Shown piece by piece: positions 1 through 7,196 of a DNA stretch of 7,516 nt (position 1 is the stretch's first letter; each line of letters starts with the position of its first letter). The notes under the pieces are model-generated. The model was not told where the DNA came from. It ran no database searches and was given only the letters and a program-made list of their open reading frames with translations. The position numbers were made by a program, and so were the translations under genes. Origin of the DNA: Bacteriovoracaceae bacterium UBA4573 (GTDB lineage: Bacteria > Bdellovibrionota > UBA1018 > UBA923); the NCBI GenBank assembly GCA_002387735.1, contig DGKJ01000106.1, forward strand, positions 1 to 7,516. The letters are read 5' to 3'.

Positions 1-62
1 GCTGTCTTCACCGCGACATTGTCTGCGTGATTAGCGGTGGCAATTTTACCCGCTCTTTATAG
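1..62 (+). CDS. 3' end of a PLP-dependent threonine/serine dehydratase-like gene (partial)
   Basis: The third forward frame is open from the left edge (first full codon at 3) to a TAG at 60-62. Its 19 codons end in CVISGGNFTRSL. A hydrophobic β-strand followed by SGGN close to the C-terminus is typical of the catalytic domain end of fold-type II PLP enzymes such as threonine dehydratase and serine racemase, where '(V/I)(I/L)SGGN' is a common closing motif. The body of the gene, including the PLP lysine, lies outside the window, so substrate and exact family are inferred. The stop overlaps the 3' end of the convergent TPR/barrel gene by 6 bp, an arrangement compatible with two real genes meeting. 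Only 19 residues are visible, so a chance open frame is still possible. Confidence 0.45.
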   Translation, partial: CLHRDIVCVISGGNFTRSL

Positions 63-1736
63 GCGGTAAGTCATTCCGACTGTCACCGCAGCACGATTGT
101 AGTCAAGACCAGCGGCATTCGAATCATTTTGCCGAACGCTAACGTCAATGAGTCCTGCTAAATGAGGTTCGAACCAATGCAAAACACCAATTGTTCCAGT
201 TCTCAAAATGTCTGAACGGTCGCCAGCATGGCCCGGAAACACCAGCATCGAAACACCTACGCTCGCGTGCATGCGAGTTCGCTCAAACCATCGCCAATCT
301 ACCCCGGCGAGCAACGAATGTACGTCTGAACGGTAATTAAGTCCGCGAGCAGCTACGTGTTCGAATTGGTACTTAAAATTAGGCAGTAGCCGAGGATTGG
401 GCGCATCAATGGCGGCTTTAAGATAAACACCTGTCGTGCGGCCAGAGCGTTGCTCTATTCCAGCCAGTGGGTCTCGGCCGAATTTCGAAATCAGATAAAA
501 AAAGCCAGCGGTCCATTTCCATCTTTGATGGGGGGTGAACTGAACCGAAAGATCTGGACCATGAGTTGTTTGGTAGGTGTACCAGTCGAGTCGATCTGCC
601 AGGGTTCGGTCGAAGCTATATTTCGCGTCGACTCGCCAATCTTCGCCACTGTAGCGCGACACCCCGCCGTCGAAATGAAAATTCAATACGTCGTAAGCTC
701 GTAGAGCCGAGTCGAGGTGAGTTTTCCAATAGAACTCTGTACCGGCGTTAACAGACCACTCCCGGTAGCGGGGCGAAGTCCAATCACCAAACGCGGTAAA
801 AACTGCAGAATTGCCAGATTGACTAGATATTTCATCGGGCAATAGTGCGTCCACGGGAAGCACCAAAACATTAGAATCGTACTGACCGAAAAGTCCCGCC
901 CCCGCGGTCCACCTAGCTTGATTGACTTCGGAATGAGTACGCCAAGCGGCATTGCGAATTTCCGCACTCTCGCCTGGTTCCGCGCGAGCTAAACTCGTAG
1001 ATGCGCTGTCGAAATATCCTAAACGAGCATAAACTTCGCCCAAATAATAGTAGGTTGCCTGAGTCAGCTCTCGTTCAGCTGCTCTGGCACCGAACCTCCT
1101 ACTGAGGAGCGCGGACTCATGAAAATATTTCTCTGCTTCGACATAATTTTTTTCTCGGAAGCTCATTTGTCCGAGCAAATAATAAGCGTGAGTAGCTACA
1201 GCTTTTTGTTCTAACGCCTTGAGCAAATACGCTCGCGACCGATCGACTTGTCCTTGGCGAAAATAAATAAATCCAATGCGAAAATTTAGAACCCCGTGAC
1301 GTGATTCTGGCGCGATGTGTTTAGCCCGCGCGAGTTGTTCCACTGCGGCATCGTAATTTCCCTGGGCCTCAGAAATCGCAGCCAAATATTCTCGCGCCAC
1401 AAAATTTCGTTCGTCCTTGCGAAGGGCCCGTTCAAAATGATCGCGCGCTGAATCAAATCGTTTAGCATTTAGTTGAACAATTCCTTTTGCGATTTCAACT
1501 TCACTCCACTCACGGCCCCTTTCGGGCACATCACGCAAGGTTTCAGAAAGGTCTACTTTGATATCGGGCTCAGCAAATTGATCCTGGGTATACTCCGGTG
1601 TGGCAGCCTCTATTCGTTCTTCGCCGTAACGGTCTTGAGAAAAAACGGGTGTCCCTCTTCCACGGGTAACCTCTGCCACGGCAGGCAGAGTCACTGCCCA
1701 CATAATCAAAAAAAATTGAAGTACTCGTCTATTCAA
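57..1736 (-). CDS. TPR-domain outer-membrane β-barrel protein (Slam/DUF560-like architecture)
   Basis: Predicted exported protein of 559 residues. A basic N-terminus (NRR), a hydrophobic stretch and an AVA|E signal peptidase I site near residue 21 predict export. After a charged, proline-containing linker, about five TPR repeats occupy roughly residues 83-255, with typical spacing of small and aromatic residues (e.g. YYLGEVYARLGYFDSA). From about residue 273 to the end the sequence turns into alternating aromatic/polar β-strands (GAGLFGQYDSNV, WSVNAGTEFYWKTHL), closing in GMTYRL, as in an outer-membrane barrel. I see no cysteine in the protein. A periplasmic TPR domain plus C-terminal barrel matches surface lipoprotein assembly modifiers (Slam), and YDSNV at the first strand resembles that family, but no lipoprotein client gene is adjacent. 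Other TPR-barrel exporters, such as polysaccharide secretion porins, are alternatives. I chose TTG at 1736 over GTG at 1745 because of ribosome-binding-site spacing; the GTG would add three residues. Confidence 0.8.
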   Translation of the reverse strand: MNRRVLQFFLIMWAVTLPAVAEVTRGRGTPVFSQDRYGEERIEAATPEYTQDQFAEPDIKVDLSETLRDVPERGREWSEVEIAKGIVQLNAKRFDSARDHFERALRKDERNFVAREYLAAISEAQGNYDAAVEQLARAKHIAPESRHGVLNFRIGFIYFRQGQVDRSRAYLLKALEQKAVATHAYYLLGQMSFREKNYVEAEKYFHESALLSRRFGARAAERELTQATYYYLGEVYARLGYFDSASTSLARAEPGESAEIRNAAWRTHSEVNQARWTAGAGLFGQYDSNVLVLPVDALLPDEISSQSGNSAVFTAFGDWTSPRYREWSVNAGTEFYWKTHLDSALRAYDVLNFHFDGGVSRYSGEDWRVDAKYSFDRTLADRLDWYTYQTTHGPDLSVQFTPHQRWKWTAGFFYLISKFGRDPLAGIEQRSGRTTGVYLKAAIDAPNPRLLPNFKYQFEHVAARGLNYRSDVHSLLAGVDWRWFERTRMHASVGVSMLVFPGHAGDRSDILRTGTIGVLHWFEPHLAGLIDVSVRQNDSNAAGLDYNRAAVTVGMTYRL

Positions 1737-1741
1737 TGGGG

Positions 1742-1749
1742 TCACCCTT
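1742..1749 (-). promoter_or_regulatory. Ribosome binding site deciding the TTG start of the TPR/barrel gene
   Basis: Read on the minus strand, AAGGGTGA resembles the anti-16S consensus AAGGAGGTGA with two bases missing. It lies 5 nt before TTG at 1736. The GTG at 1745 is part of this sequence and has no spacing from AAGG, so it is a poor start. The TTG start also gives a compact signal peptide beginning with Asn-Arg-Arg. Confidence 0.45.
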
Positions 1750-1780
1750 AAAGTCTATTGTCGTTCACTCTAAAAGAAAA

Positions 1781-1785
1781 TAAGG
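1781..1785 (+). promoter_or_regulatory. Ribosome binding site of add
   Basis: TAAGG lies 8 nt upstream of ATG at 1794, a good spacing. The in-frame TTG at 1758 would add 12 residues with no family counterpart and has no purine-rich sequence before it. This supports the ATG as the true start. Confidence 0.5.
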
Positions 1786-1793
1786 TTCTCGAA

Positions 1794-2747
1794 ATGTTAA
1801 CTACGGAATTACACCGACATCTTGACGCTTCGTTACGACCAGATACTCTCGCGGAACTGATTCGAGCTCAGGGCGTTCACCCCACGCTTCGGACTACTGA
1901 GGACATCAAAGAAAAATTCTGGATAACAAAGCCGATGGGCTCCTTAAAGGAAGTACTCGATTGTTTCGTACTTTTTCAGAAAGTGCTCACGACTGAAACT
2001 ATTTTAGAGCGTGTCGCTCGTGAAACGATTGAAGATGTCGCACGAGAGGGGATTAAAACTGTTGAATTGCGATATTCCCCCAGTTTCGTTTCAGAGTACT
2101 CCCAACTAGACTGGCGCTTGGCCCTGGGGGCGATTGAACGTGGCATTTCTATGGGTAGCAAAGCTACCGGCGTGCAAGCGAGGCTCATTTGCATTATTAG
2201 TCGCGACTACGGCTCGAACACTGCAGATAAAACAGTAGATTTCGCTGTCGCCCACAAGGAATCTTTCGTGGCGCTAGATTTGGCTGGAAACGAAGTAGAC
2301 TATCCGAATCCGATTTTCGCGGGTGCGCTTCGCAGAGCCCGAGACGCTGGGTTTTCGATTACTGTTCATTCTGGCGAAGCCACGGGACCTGAAACCGTTT
2401 GGCAAGCAATCGACGAACTCGGAGCGCAGCGCATAGGACACGGCATTCATTCAATAAAAGATCCCGAGCTCGTTAAACGATTGGTGCGTGATCGCATTCA
2501 CCTCGAAGTATGTCCAACGAGCAATGTAAACACGCGTTCAGTCGCTAGTTGGGGCGAGCATCCGCTGCGCCGATTGTTTGATGCGGGAGTTCGAGTTTCA
2601 ATTAACACTGATGACCCAGGAATATTTGGGGTCGGACTCGATGAAGAAGTCGCTCGAGCCAAAAAAGCATTTGGTTTCTCAGAGCCAGAACTCGCTACCA
2701 TTAATTCGATGGCGTTCGAGGATTTGTTCAAAGTGCGCGAGATTTAA
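1794..2747 (+). CDS. add: Adenosine deaminase
   Basis: Cytosolic zinc enzyme of purine salvage that hydrolyses adenosine or deoxyadenosine to inosine or deoxyinosine plus ammonia. The 317-residue protein carries the full amidohydrolase active-site set. HRH (H7, H9) near the N-terminus and H192 in VHSGEA are zinc ligands, with E195 the catalytic glutamate. H216 in RIGHG is the catalytic histidine, and NTDDP supplies D273 as zinc ligand with D274 beside it. The length is slightly under the usual 330-345 because the C-terminus stops at NSMAFEDLFKVREI, about where relatives have their 'SF(L/V)..eeK' helix. The related adenine deaminases and adenosine-deaminase-like proteins share these motifs, so substrate is inferred from overall similarity. 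ATG 1794 was chosen over TTG 1758. The gene diverges from the TPR/barrel gene, converges on phoR with an 18-bp gap, and shows no link to the phosphate operon. Confidence 0.9.
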   Translation: MLTTELHRHLDASLRPDTLAELIRAQGVHPTLRTTEDIKEKFWITKPMGSLKEVLDCFVLFQKVLTTETILERVARETIEDVAREGIKTVELRYSPSFVSEYSQLDWRLALGAIERGISMGSKATGVQARLICIISRDYGSNTADKTVDFAVAHKESFVALDLAGNEVDYPNPIFAGALRRARDAGFSITVHSGEATGPETVWQAIDELGAQRIGHGIHSIKDPELVKRLVRDRIHLEVCPTSNVNTRSVASWGEHPLRRLFDAGVRVSINTDDPGIFGVGLDEEVARAKKAFGFSEPELATINSMAFEDLFKVREI

Positions 2748-2765
2748 TCCGCAAATGTTCAGCCA

Positions 2766-4163
2766 CTAGCCTGGGAACTTGCAAACGAAGGTCGCGCCCC
2801 GACCCTCCTTGCTTTCGACCCAAACAGTACCACCATGCCGCTGAAGGATATGCTTCACAATTGCGAGGCCTAGGCCGGTGCCACCCATTTCGCGGGAGCG
2901 CCCCTTGTCGACCCGATAAAATCGTTCAAAAAGGCGCGGATGGTGTTCACGCGGAATACCGGGTCCGGAATTATAAACTCGGAGCAAAACATCCTCTCCA
3001 TCTTTTTTCCAGGCCACCGCGATTTCGCCTTCGTCTGGCGCGTATTTGTAGGCGTTTTCTAAAAGATTGATGAGCACCTGTTCTAGTCGCTTCGAATCGG
3101 CCGTAACCATGCCGGCATCGAACTCCGTTGAAATTTTTTGCCTTTTCTTGGCAAAGGAGTCTTTTAATCCGTGAAGTATACGTTCCGTGATCTCTCGGGT
3201 CCCGACCTTCCCACGATGCAAAAGATCTGCGCGATCGTCGGCCGCATCGAGCGACGAAAGATCGAGTAAATCGTTGATCAAATTTAAAAGTCGATCAGAA
3301 TTTTTTGCTATTTTTTCCAAAAAAGCATTTTCAACGGGGCGTTGACTGCGAATGTCATCAATAATGGTATCGGTAAACCCCTTAATAGAGGTCAACGGAG
3401 TGCGCAATTCATGCGAAACGTTAGCGACGAAATCAATACGCATTTGCTCCGCAGTTTTAAGTTCCGTAACATCGTGAAATATTCCTACTGCGCCATAAAT
3501 GCCATCACTTTCGCGACGCAAGGGAGACACAGAAATCGAAAAGTAACGACGCCCCTCTTTGAGTTCGATAGCTACGGGTTTAACTGGGACGGTTTGACCC
3601 TTTTTTAGCGCGCGGTCAAATGCGTCCAAAATTTCAGGATTTCTAAAAAGCTCGAATAAACGCGGTTTGCGCTCTGCAAAACCGACGCCCCCAAAAAGTA
3701 ACGCAAACTTCGAATTGAAAAACAGCGGTCCGCCCTCGAGATCCACTGCGAGAATACCATCTGAGATGGCACCCATTAGAGTTGCCAACTCTTCTCGCTC
3801 AACCGAAAGACTTTCGGTGCGGGACTTTAATCGATTCCGAATGTCTTCGATTGAACTTTCGATTTCCGAAAATTCTCCAAAGGACTCCTCCGCAAATGAT
3901 ACTTCGTGAAACTCGTCACCGTCGGTCTTCGAAAATCGGGAAGTATGAAGTAAGCGAATGAGCGGAGTAAAAAAAGGTTTACTCCATACTCCTGCAAGCA
4001 CCATGAGAAAGACGCTAATTCCAAACGCGAAAAGTGAGCCCTTTGGGCCATACCATCCGAGCCGTTCTCTAAAAATTACGCTAAATAGTACAACTGAAGC
4101 ACTTGATACTGTGAAAACAACTAGGGTGAACCGCGAGATGAGGCGCCAAGGCAGATGATTCAT
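2766..4163 (-). CDS. phoR: Phosphate-regulon sensor histidine kinase PhoR
   Basis: Inner-membrane kinase/phosphatase that acts on PhoB. Its 465 residues show two membrane helices (about 11-31 and 43-60) separated by only about 11 residues, so there is practically no periplasmic sensor. A HAMP-like linker and acidic coiled coil follow (about 61-130), then a PAS domain (about 127-235). The dimerisation/phosphoacceptor helix has FVANVSHELRTPLTSIKGF with H251. The ATPase domain has an N box (LINLLENAYKYAPD, N370), G1 (YNSGPGIP, 397-404), an F box (LFERFYRVD) and G2 (GGTGLGLAIVK). G1 has Asn398 where Asp is usual. Membrane topology plus PAS, and position directly after phoB, support PhoR over other kinases; the minimal periplasmic loop fits sensing through Pst/PhoU. 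ATG at 4163 lies 6 nt after the phoB stop with only a weak Shine-Dalgarno (an AT-rich TAAATATCT precedes it), so expression probably depends on coupling and may be lower than phoB. Confidence 0.9.
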   Translation of the reverse strand: MNHLPWRLISRFTLVVFTVSSASVVLFSVIFRERLGWYGPKGSLFAFGISVFLMVLAGVWSKPFFTPLIRLLHTSRFSKTDGDEFHEVSFAEESFGEFSEIESSIEDIRNRLKSRTESLSVEREELATLMGAISDGILAVDLEGGPLFFNSKFALLFGGVGFAERKPRLFELFRNPEILDAFDRALKKGQTVPVKPVAIELKEGRRYFSISVSPLRRESDGIYGAVGIFHDVTELKTAEQMRIDFVANVSHELRTPLTSIKGFTDTIIDDIRSQRPVENAFLEKIAKNSDRLLNLINDLLDLSSLDAADDRADLLHRGKVGTREITERILHGLKDSFAKKRQKISTEFDAGMVTADSKRLEQVLINLLENAYKYAPDEGEIAVAWKKDGEDVLLRVYNSGPGIPREHHPRLFERFYRVDKGRSREMGGTGLGLAIVKHILQRHGGTVWVESKEGRGATFVCKFPG

Positions 4164-4169
4164 AGATAT

Positions 4170-4847
4170 TTAGTTACTCTGAACGCGATAACCTACTCCG
4201 CGTATGGTTTCGATCACCTCGGCACAGGGACCTAATTTTTTTCGCAAACCAAAAACATGAGTATCCACTGTGCGATCGACAACACTGACTCCTTCTCCCT
4301 GAACCATTTCTACCAATTTCGACCTTGAAAGAACTTTCCCTTGGTTTGCAAGCAAGGCGACAAGCAACTTAAACTCTGACGTTGTCAGCTGAATCGGATT
4401 GTTGTCACAAAGAACTTCGTGGGCGTCAACCCGCACGCGGAGAGCTCCAACTTCAAAAGTCTGGGCGTTCATTAAATTTCGCGGCAGTAGCAGTCTTCGC
4501 AGTAAGGCTCGCACTCGCGCGTTAAAAATTGGTAGCTCAAATGGTTTGGTAATGTAGTCGTCGGCACCCATTTCAAGGCCGACCACAATATCGGCGGTAT
4601 CGGCCCTTGCGGTAACCATAAGTACAGGAATTGCTTTATTTTGAATCTTCTTACATACGTCAAGACCCGAAATCCCAGGCAACATCCAATCGAGCACGAT
4701 TAACGAATAATTCTCATTTTCTATTTTTTTTAGTGCCTCTTCGCCGTTATCGACCGAATCGACTTCATAACCATCTCGCTTTAAATGCAGCAGCATTAAG
4801 TCGCGAATATCCGTTTCGTCTTCGACTACCAAAATTCTAGCCTTCAT
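4170..4847 (-). CDS. phoB: Phosphate-regulon response regulator PhoB (OmpR/PhoB family)
   Basis: Cytosolic transcription factor that binds Pho boxes when phosphorylated by PhoR. In the 225-residue protein the receiver domain (about 1-118) has the acidic pair E9/D10, phospho-acceptor D53 in IVLDWMLPG, T79 in VLMVTARAD and K101 in DDYITKPF. The winged-helix domain (about 128-225) includes LTTSEFKLL, the recognition-helix region DRTVDTHVFGLRKKLG and the closing wing ETIRGVGYRV. All signalling residues are present. The family assignment is certain; the PhoB name rests on the pst/phoU/phoR context. ATG at 4847 was chosen over GTG at 4850 because a strong AAAGGAG sits 7 nt upstream of it and the GTG overlaps the phoU stop. 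Confidence 0.93.
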   Translation of the reverse strand: MKARILVVEDETDIRDLMLLHLKRDGYEVDSVDNGEEALKKIENENYSLIVLDWMLPGISGLDVCKKIQNKAIPVLMVTARADTADIVVGLEMGADDYITKPFELPIFNARVRALLRRLLLPRNLMNAQTFEVGALRVRVDAHEVLCDNNPIQLTTSEFKLLVALLANQGKVLSRSKLVEMVQGEGVSVVDRTVDTHVFGLRKKLGPCAEVIETIRGVGYRVQSN

Positions 4848-4849
4848 CA

Positions 4850-5527
4850 CTAAACTCCTTTGGAGCCCCCGTGCCGAATATCTTCGCCGGTTATGGCAAA
4901 CACTACGTCTTCCGCAATATTTGTGGCATGATCTCCAATCCGTTCCAAATTTCGAGCAATAAAAATAACGTTAAAACCGTGCTCGATATTTTCAGGATGG
5001 GTTTTTAGATAAGTTTTCATTTCAGAAAAAATTCTATTTCGAGCCTCGTCTATCGAATCATCAAGTGCCAAAATTTTTCGGGCCATTTCGCCGTCGCGGT
5101 TGATGAAACAGTCGAGCGCTCCGCGCACCATGGTGCGCACTTCGTCACCCATAACCACGAGATCTTCCATAGTTTGTTTTGGTTCTAACTTCAAAAAGCG
5201 TTCAGAGTTATGAGCAATATTTACTGCCTGATCGCCCATTCGCTCCAAATCAGAATTCATTTTAATGATCGCTACAATTAGGCGAAGATCAGCCGCCAAT
5301 GGCTGCTGAAGTGCCAGTAATTTTACGCAAGCATCGTCCACGTCTTTGTGGGCTTGATTTACTTTTCTTTCGACTTCGAAAATTTGCTTAAATTTAGTTT
5401 GGGCAATATTGGGGTCCTGCGCTCGAATCGCTTCCACCGCGTAGGCGACAGACTGTTCGACAAAACCTGCCATCTTAATCAGTTCATTTTTAAGGCTTCG
5501 AAGTTCAATATCAAAATGCCGTTCCAT
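4850..5527 (-). CDS. phoU: Phosphate signalling regulator PhoU
   Basis: Cytosolic, peripheral negative regulator that passes the state of the Pst importer to PhoR. The 225-residue protein begins MERHFDIELRSLKNEL, a typical PhoU start, and is all-helical with two internal repeats of a three-helix bundle. Each repeat carries the metal-cluster motif: SDLERMGDQAVNIA (about 92-105) and RNLERIGDHATNIAEDV (about 192-208). Length fits the family (215-240). ATG at 5527 is preferred because it matches the family N-terminus. It lies 7 nt after the pstB stop, and the GGAAGG in the pstB tail is about 16 nt away, so initiation is probably by re-initiation or coupling. A TTG at 5542 would add five residues and overlap pstB. 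Confidence 0.95.
   Translation of the reverse strand: MERHFDIELRSLKNELIKMAGFVEQSVAYAVEAIRAQDPNIAQTKFKQIFEVERKVNQAHKDVDDACVKLLALQQPLAADLRLIVAIIKMNSDLERMGDQAVNIAHNSERFLKLEPKQTMEDLVVMGDEVRTMVRGALDCFINRDGEMARKILALDDSIDEARNRIFSEMKTYLKTHPENIEHGFNVIFIARNLERIGDHATNIAEDVVFAITGEDIRHGGSKGV
4855..4861 (-). promoter_or_regulatory. Strong ribosome binding site of phoB inside the end of phoU
   Basis: Minus-strand AAAGGAG, made by the phoU codons for Lys-Gly just before its stop, is 7 nt from ATG 4847. It decides the phoB start and implies coupling of phoB translation to phoU. It is the best Shine-Dalgarno among these genes. Confidence 0.65.
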
Positions 5528-5534
5528 AGGACGA

Positions 5535-6296
5535 TCAACCAAACCTTCCGGTAATATAACGTTCTGTTTGTTCTTGTTTCGGTGCCGTGAACAAGCGCGA
5601 GGTATCGTCGAATTCGATTAAATCACCGAGCAGAAAAAACGCTGTCCGATCCGAAATACGCGCAGCTTGCTGCATATTGTGCGTCACAATGACAATTGTC
5701 ACACGTTTCTTTAAGTCTGTCACAAGCTCCTCGATCTTGGCAGTAGAGATCGGATCAAGCGCACTTGTAGGTTCGTCCATCAGTAAAACCGTAGGTTCTA
5801 CGGCCAACGTACGGGCAATGCACAGCCGCTGCTGTTGCCCGCCAGAAAGACTTACGCCCGGCGCATCTAGCTTGTCTTTGACTTCGTCCCAAAGTGCGGC
5901 TGCTCGTAGACTGGTCTCCACGACTTCCTTCAACACACTAGATTTTCGTACACCCGACAGTTTCAGCCCTACACACACATTATCGAAAATAGAGAGCGAA
6001 GGGAACGGATTGGGTTTTTGAAAAACCATGCCGATCCGCCGGCGAATCGCCACCGGATCAACGCGCAGCCCTTGAATGTTTTCGCCGTTTAACAACACTT
6101 CCCCAGAAGAATAGGCTCCGGGCACTTCTTCATGCAGTCGATTTAAACATCTGATGTAGGTGGATTTTCCACACCCCGACGGTCCAATAATGGCAGTAAC
6201 TGAATTTTTTTCAAATCGAAGATCGATTCCCTTAACCGCATCGAGATCGCCAAAGCCAGCCACCAGTTTTTTGGTCTCTAAAATAACCTCAGACAT
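5535..6296 (-). CDS. pstB: Phosphate ABC transporter ATP-binding protein PstB
   Basis: ATPase that powers phosphate import from the cytoplasmic face of PstC/PstA. The 253-residue protein shows Walker A GPSGCGKST (38-46), Q-loop Q93 in MVFQKPNPFP (the KPNPFP sequence is characteristic of PstB), signature LSGGQQQR (150-157), Walker B LLMDE with E175, a D-loop SALDP and H-loop H196 in VTHNMQQA. It ends ERYITGRFG, also typical of PstB. ATG at 6296 overlaps the pstA stop in ATGTCTGA (8 bp) and has AAGGG 5 nt upstream; longer upstream starts would extend 13 residues back into pstA without family support. Confidence 0.96.
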   Translation of the reverse strand: MSEVILETKKLVAGFGDLDAVKGIDLRFEKNSVTAIIGPSGCGKSTYIRCLNRLHEEVPGAYSSGEVLLNGENIQGLRVDPVAIRRRIGMVFQKPNPFPSLSIFDNVCVGLKLSGVRKSSVLKEVVETSLRAAALWDEVKDKLDAPGVSLSGGQQQRLCIARTLAVEPTVLLMDEPTSALDPISTAKIEELVTDLKKRVTIVIVTHNMQQAARISDRTAFFLLGDLIEFDDTSRLFTAPKQEQTERYITGRFG

Positions 6297-7194
6297 GACT
6301 TCCCTTCGTTTTATTTCTAAAAATGGTTCGCGCACCTAAGTTTACTGCAAAAACAAAGACCACCAACACCAGTGCCGCGGCCCATGCTTGGCGATGCCAT
6401 TCATCGTAAGGCGAAATGGCATAGGTATAAATTTGAACGGGCAAAGACGAAATTGGCTGCCCCAAACCATCGTGCCAAAATCGATTATTAAACGCAGTAA
6501 ACAACAGCGGAGCCGTTTCACCGGCGACGCGAGCGATAGCTAATATCACTGCAGTTATTATTCCGCTCATTGAGCCTCTTAAAACAATTTGTAGGACTAC
6601 TTTCCATCGGGGCAATCCCAACGCCAACCCTGCTTCTCGAATATGCTGGGGGACCAACTTTAGCAGTTCCTCGCTGCTGCGCGCGATAGTGGGAATCATT
6701 AATATGCCAAGTGCGACTCCGCCGCTAAAAGCCGAAAACTGCTTCATTGGCACAACAATCGCGGTATAAACAAAAAGTCCCACGATAATCGAAGGTACGC
6801 TCGAGAGCATATCGACCGAAAATCGCACAATTCCAGCGGCTCGACCACGACCGTATTCCGCGAGGTAAATTCCAATGGCAATACCCCAAGGAAGCCCAAT
6901 TAACGAACCCAGCAATACCAGGATCGCCGTTCCTACAATGGAATTCGCCATGCCAGAACCAGGTTCCCCCACCGGCTGAGGAAGCCCCGTAAAAAAATCC
7001 CAGTTCAACCCAGGTAGGCCTTTTCTTAAAATAAACTCGGAGACACTAAAAAGAGGAACCAAAGCCGTTAGCGTCGCAATACCAATTGCGAGATAGGCCA
7101 AACCATTGACAATCTTTCGTCGTTGATACCGCTTGGCGATAAATTTTTGTAACGCTCTATTTTTTCTTGCCCGGTCGGAAGCTGTCATGGCCAT
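6289..7194 (-). CDS. pstA: Phosphate ABC transporter permease PstA
   Basis: Inner-membrane channel subunit paired with PstC. The 301-residue protein has a basic cytoplasmic N-terminus and about six hydrophobic helices (near 31-51, 83-110, 129-149, 154-171, 207-225 and 270-288). The conserved cytoplasmic EAA loop that docks PstB reads REAGLALGLPRWKVVLQIVL (about 186-205), followed by ARVAGETAPLLFTA, a strong PstA marker. Periplasmic LPVQIYTYA near 241-249 is also PstA-like. ATG 7194 is 2 nt after the pstC stop with GGAG 6 nt upstream; a GTG at 7206 overlaps pstC and has no good spacing. Confidence 0.95.
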   Translation of the reverse strand: MAMTASDRARKNRALQKFIAKRYQRRKIVNGLAYLAIGIATLTALVPLFSVSEFILRKGLPGLNWDFFTGLPQPVGEPGSGMANSIVGTAILVLLGSLIGLPWGIAIGIYLAEYGRGRAAGIVRFSVDMLSSVPSIIVGLFVYTAIVVPMKQFSAFSGGVALGILMIPTIARSSEELLKLVPQHIREAGLALGLPRWKVVLQIVLRGSMSGIITAVILAIARVAGETAPLLFTAFNNRFWHDGLGQPISSLPVQIYTYAISPYDEWHRQAWAAALVLVVFVFAVNLGARTIFRNKTKGSHV

Positions 7195-7196
7195 AC

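Larger units (their letters stand above)
1737..1793. promoter_or_regulatory. Divergent intergenic region between the TPR/barrel gene and add
   Basis: About 57 bp separate the two diverging start codons, so both promoters must lie here or reach into the opposite gene's 5' coding region. The stretch is AT-rich. On the plus strand TTAAAG (1748-1753) and TAAAAG (1771-1776) are 17 bp apart but match σ70 boxes poorly, and the resulting leader would be very short. I found no strong -35/-10 pair and no clear operator or Pho box. Confidence 0.3.

Noticed and set aside
33..54. Inverted repeat AGCGG...CCGCT just past the TPR gene stop
   Set aside because: Only 5 bp of stem with a 12-nt loop and no U-run on the minus strand; it also lies in the probable coding end of the left-edge gene.
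1741..1762. Repeated GTC triplets in the divergent region as a possible Pho box
   Set aside because: The spacings are 12 and 7 bp rather than the 11-bp direct-repeat period of Pho boxes, and flanking bases do not match.
2790..2804. Perfect 5-bp hairpin (GGTCG, loop CGCCC, CGACC) about 42 bp past the add stop
   Set aside because: It lies inside the phoR coding sequence and is followed by CTCCTTGCTTTCG rather than a U-run, so it is not a convincing terminator.
3295..3335. Runs of T and A within phoR
   Set aside because: They encode Asn/Lys/Phe codons in an intact frame with conserved helix sequence; no sign of slippage or a broken gene.
5587..6021. 144-residue plus-strand open frame
   Set aside because: It is the antisense of pstB: its CCCPPERL and LVGSSISK stretches are the mirror of the ABC signature and Walker B codons, a common shadow of ABC ATPase genes.
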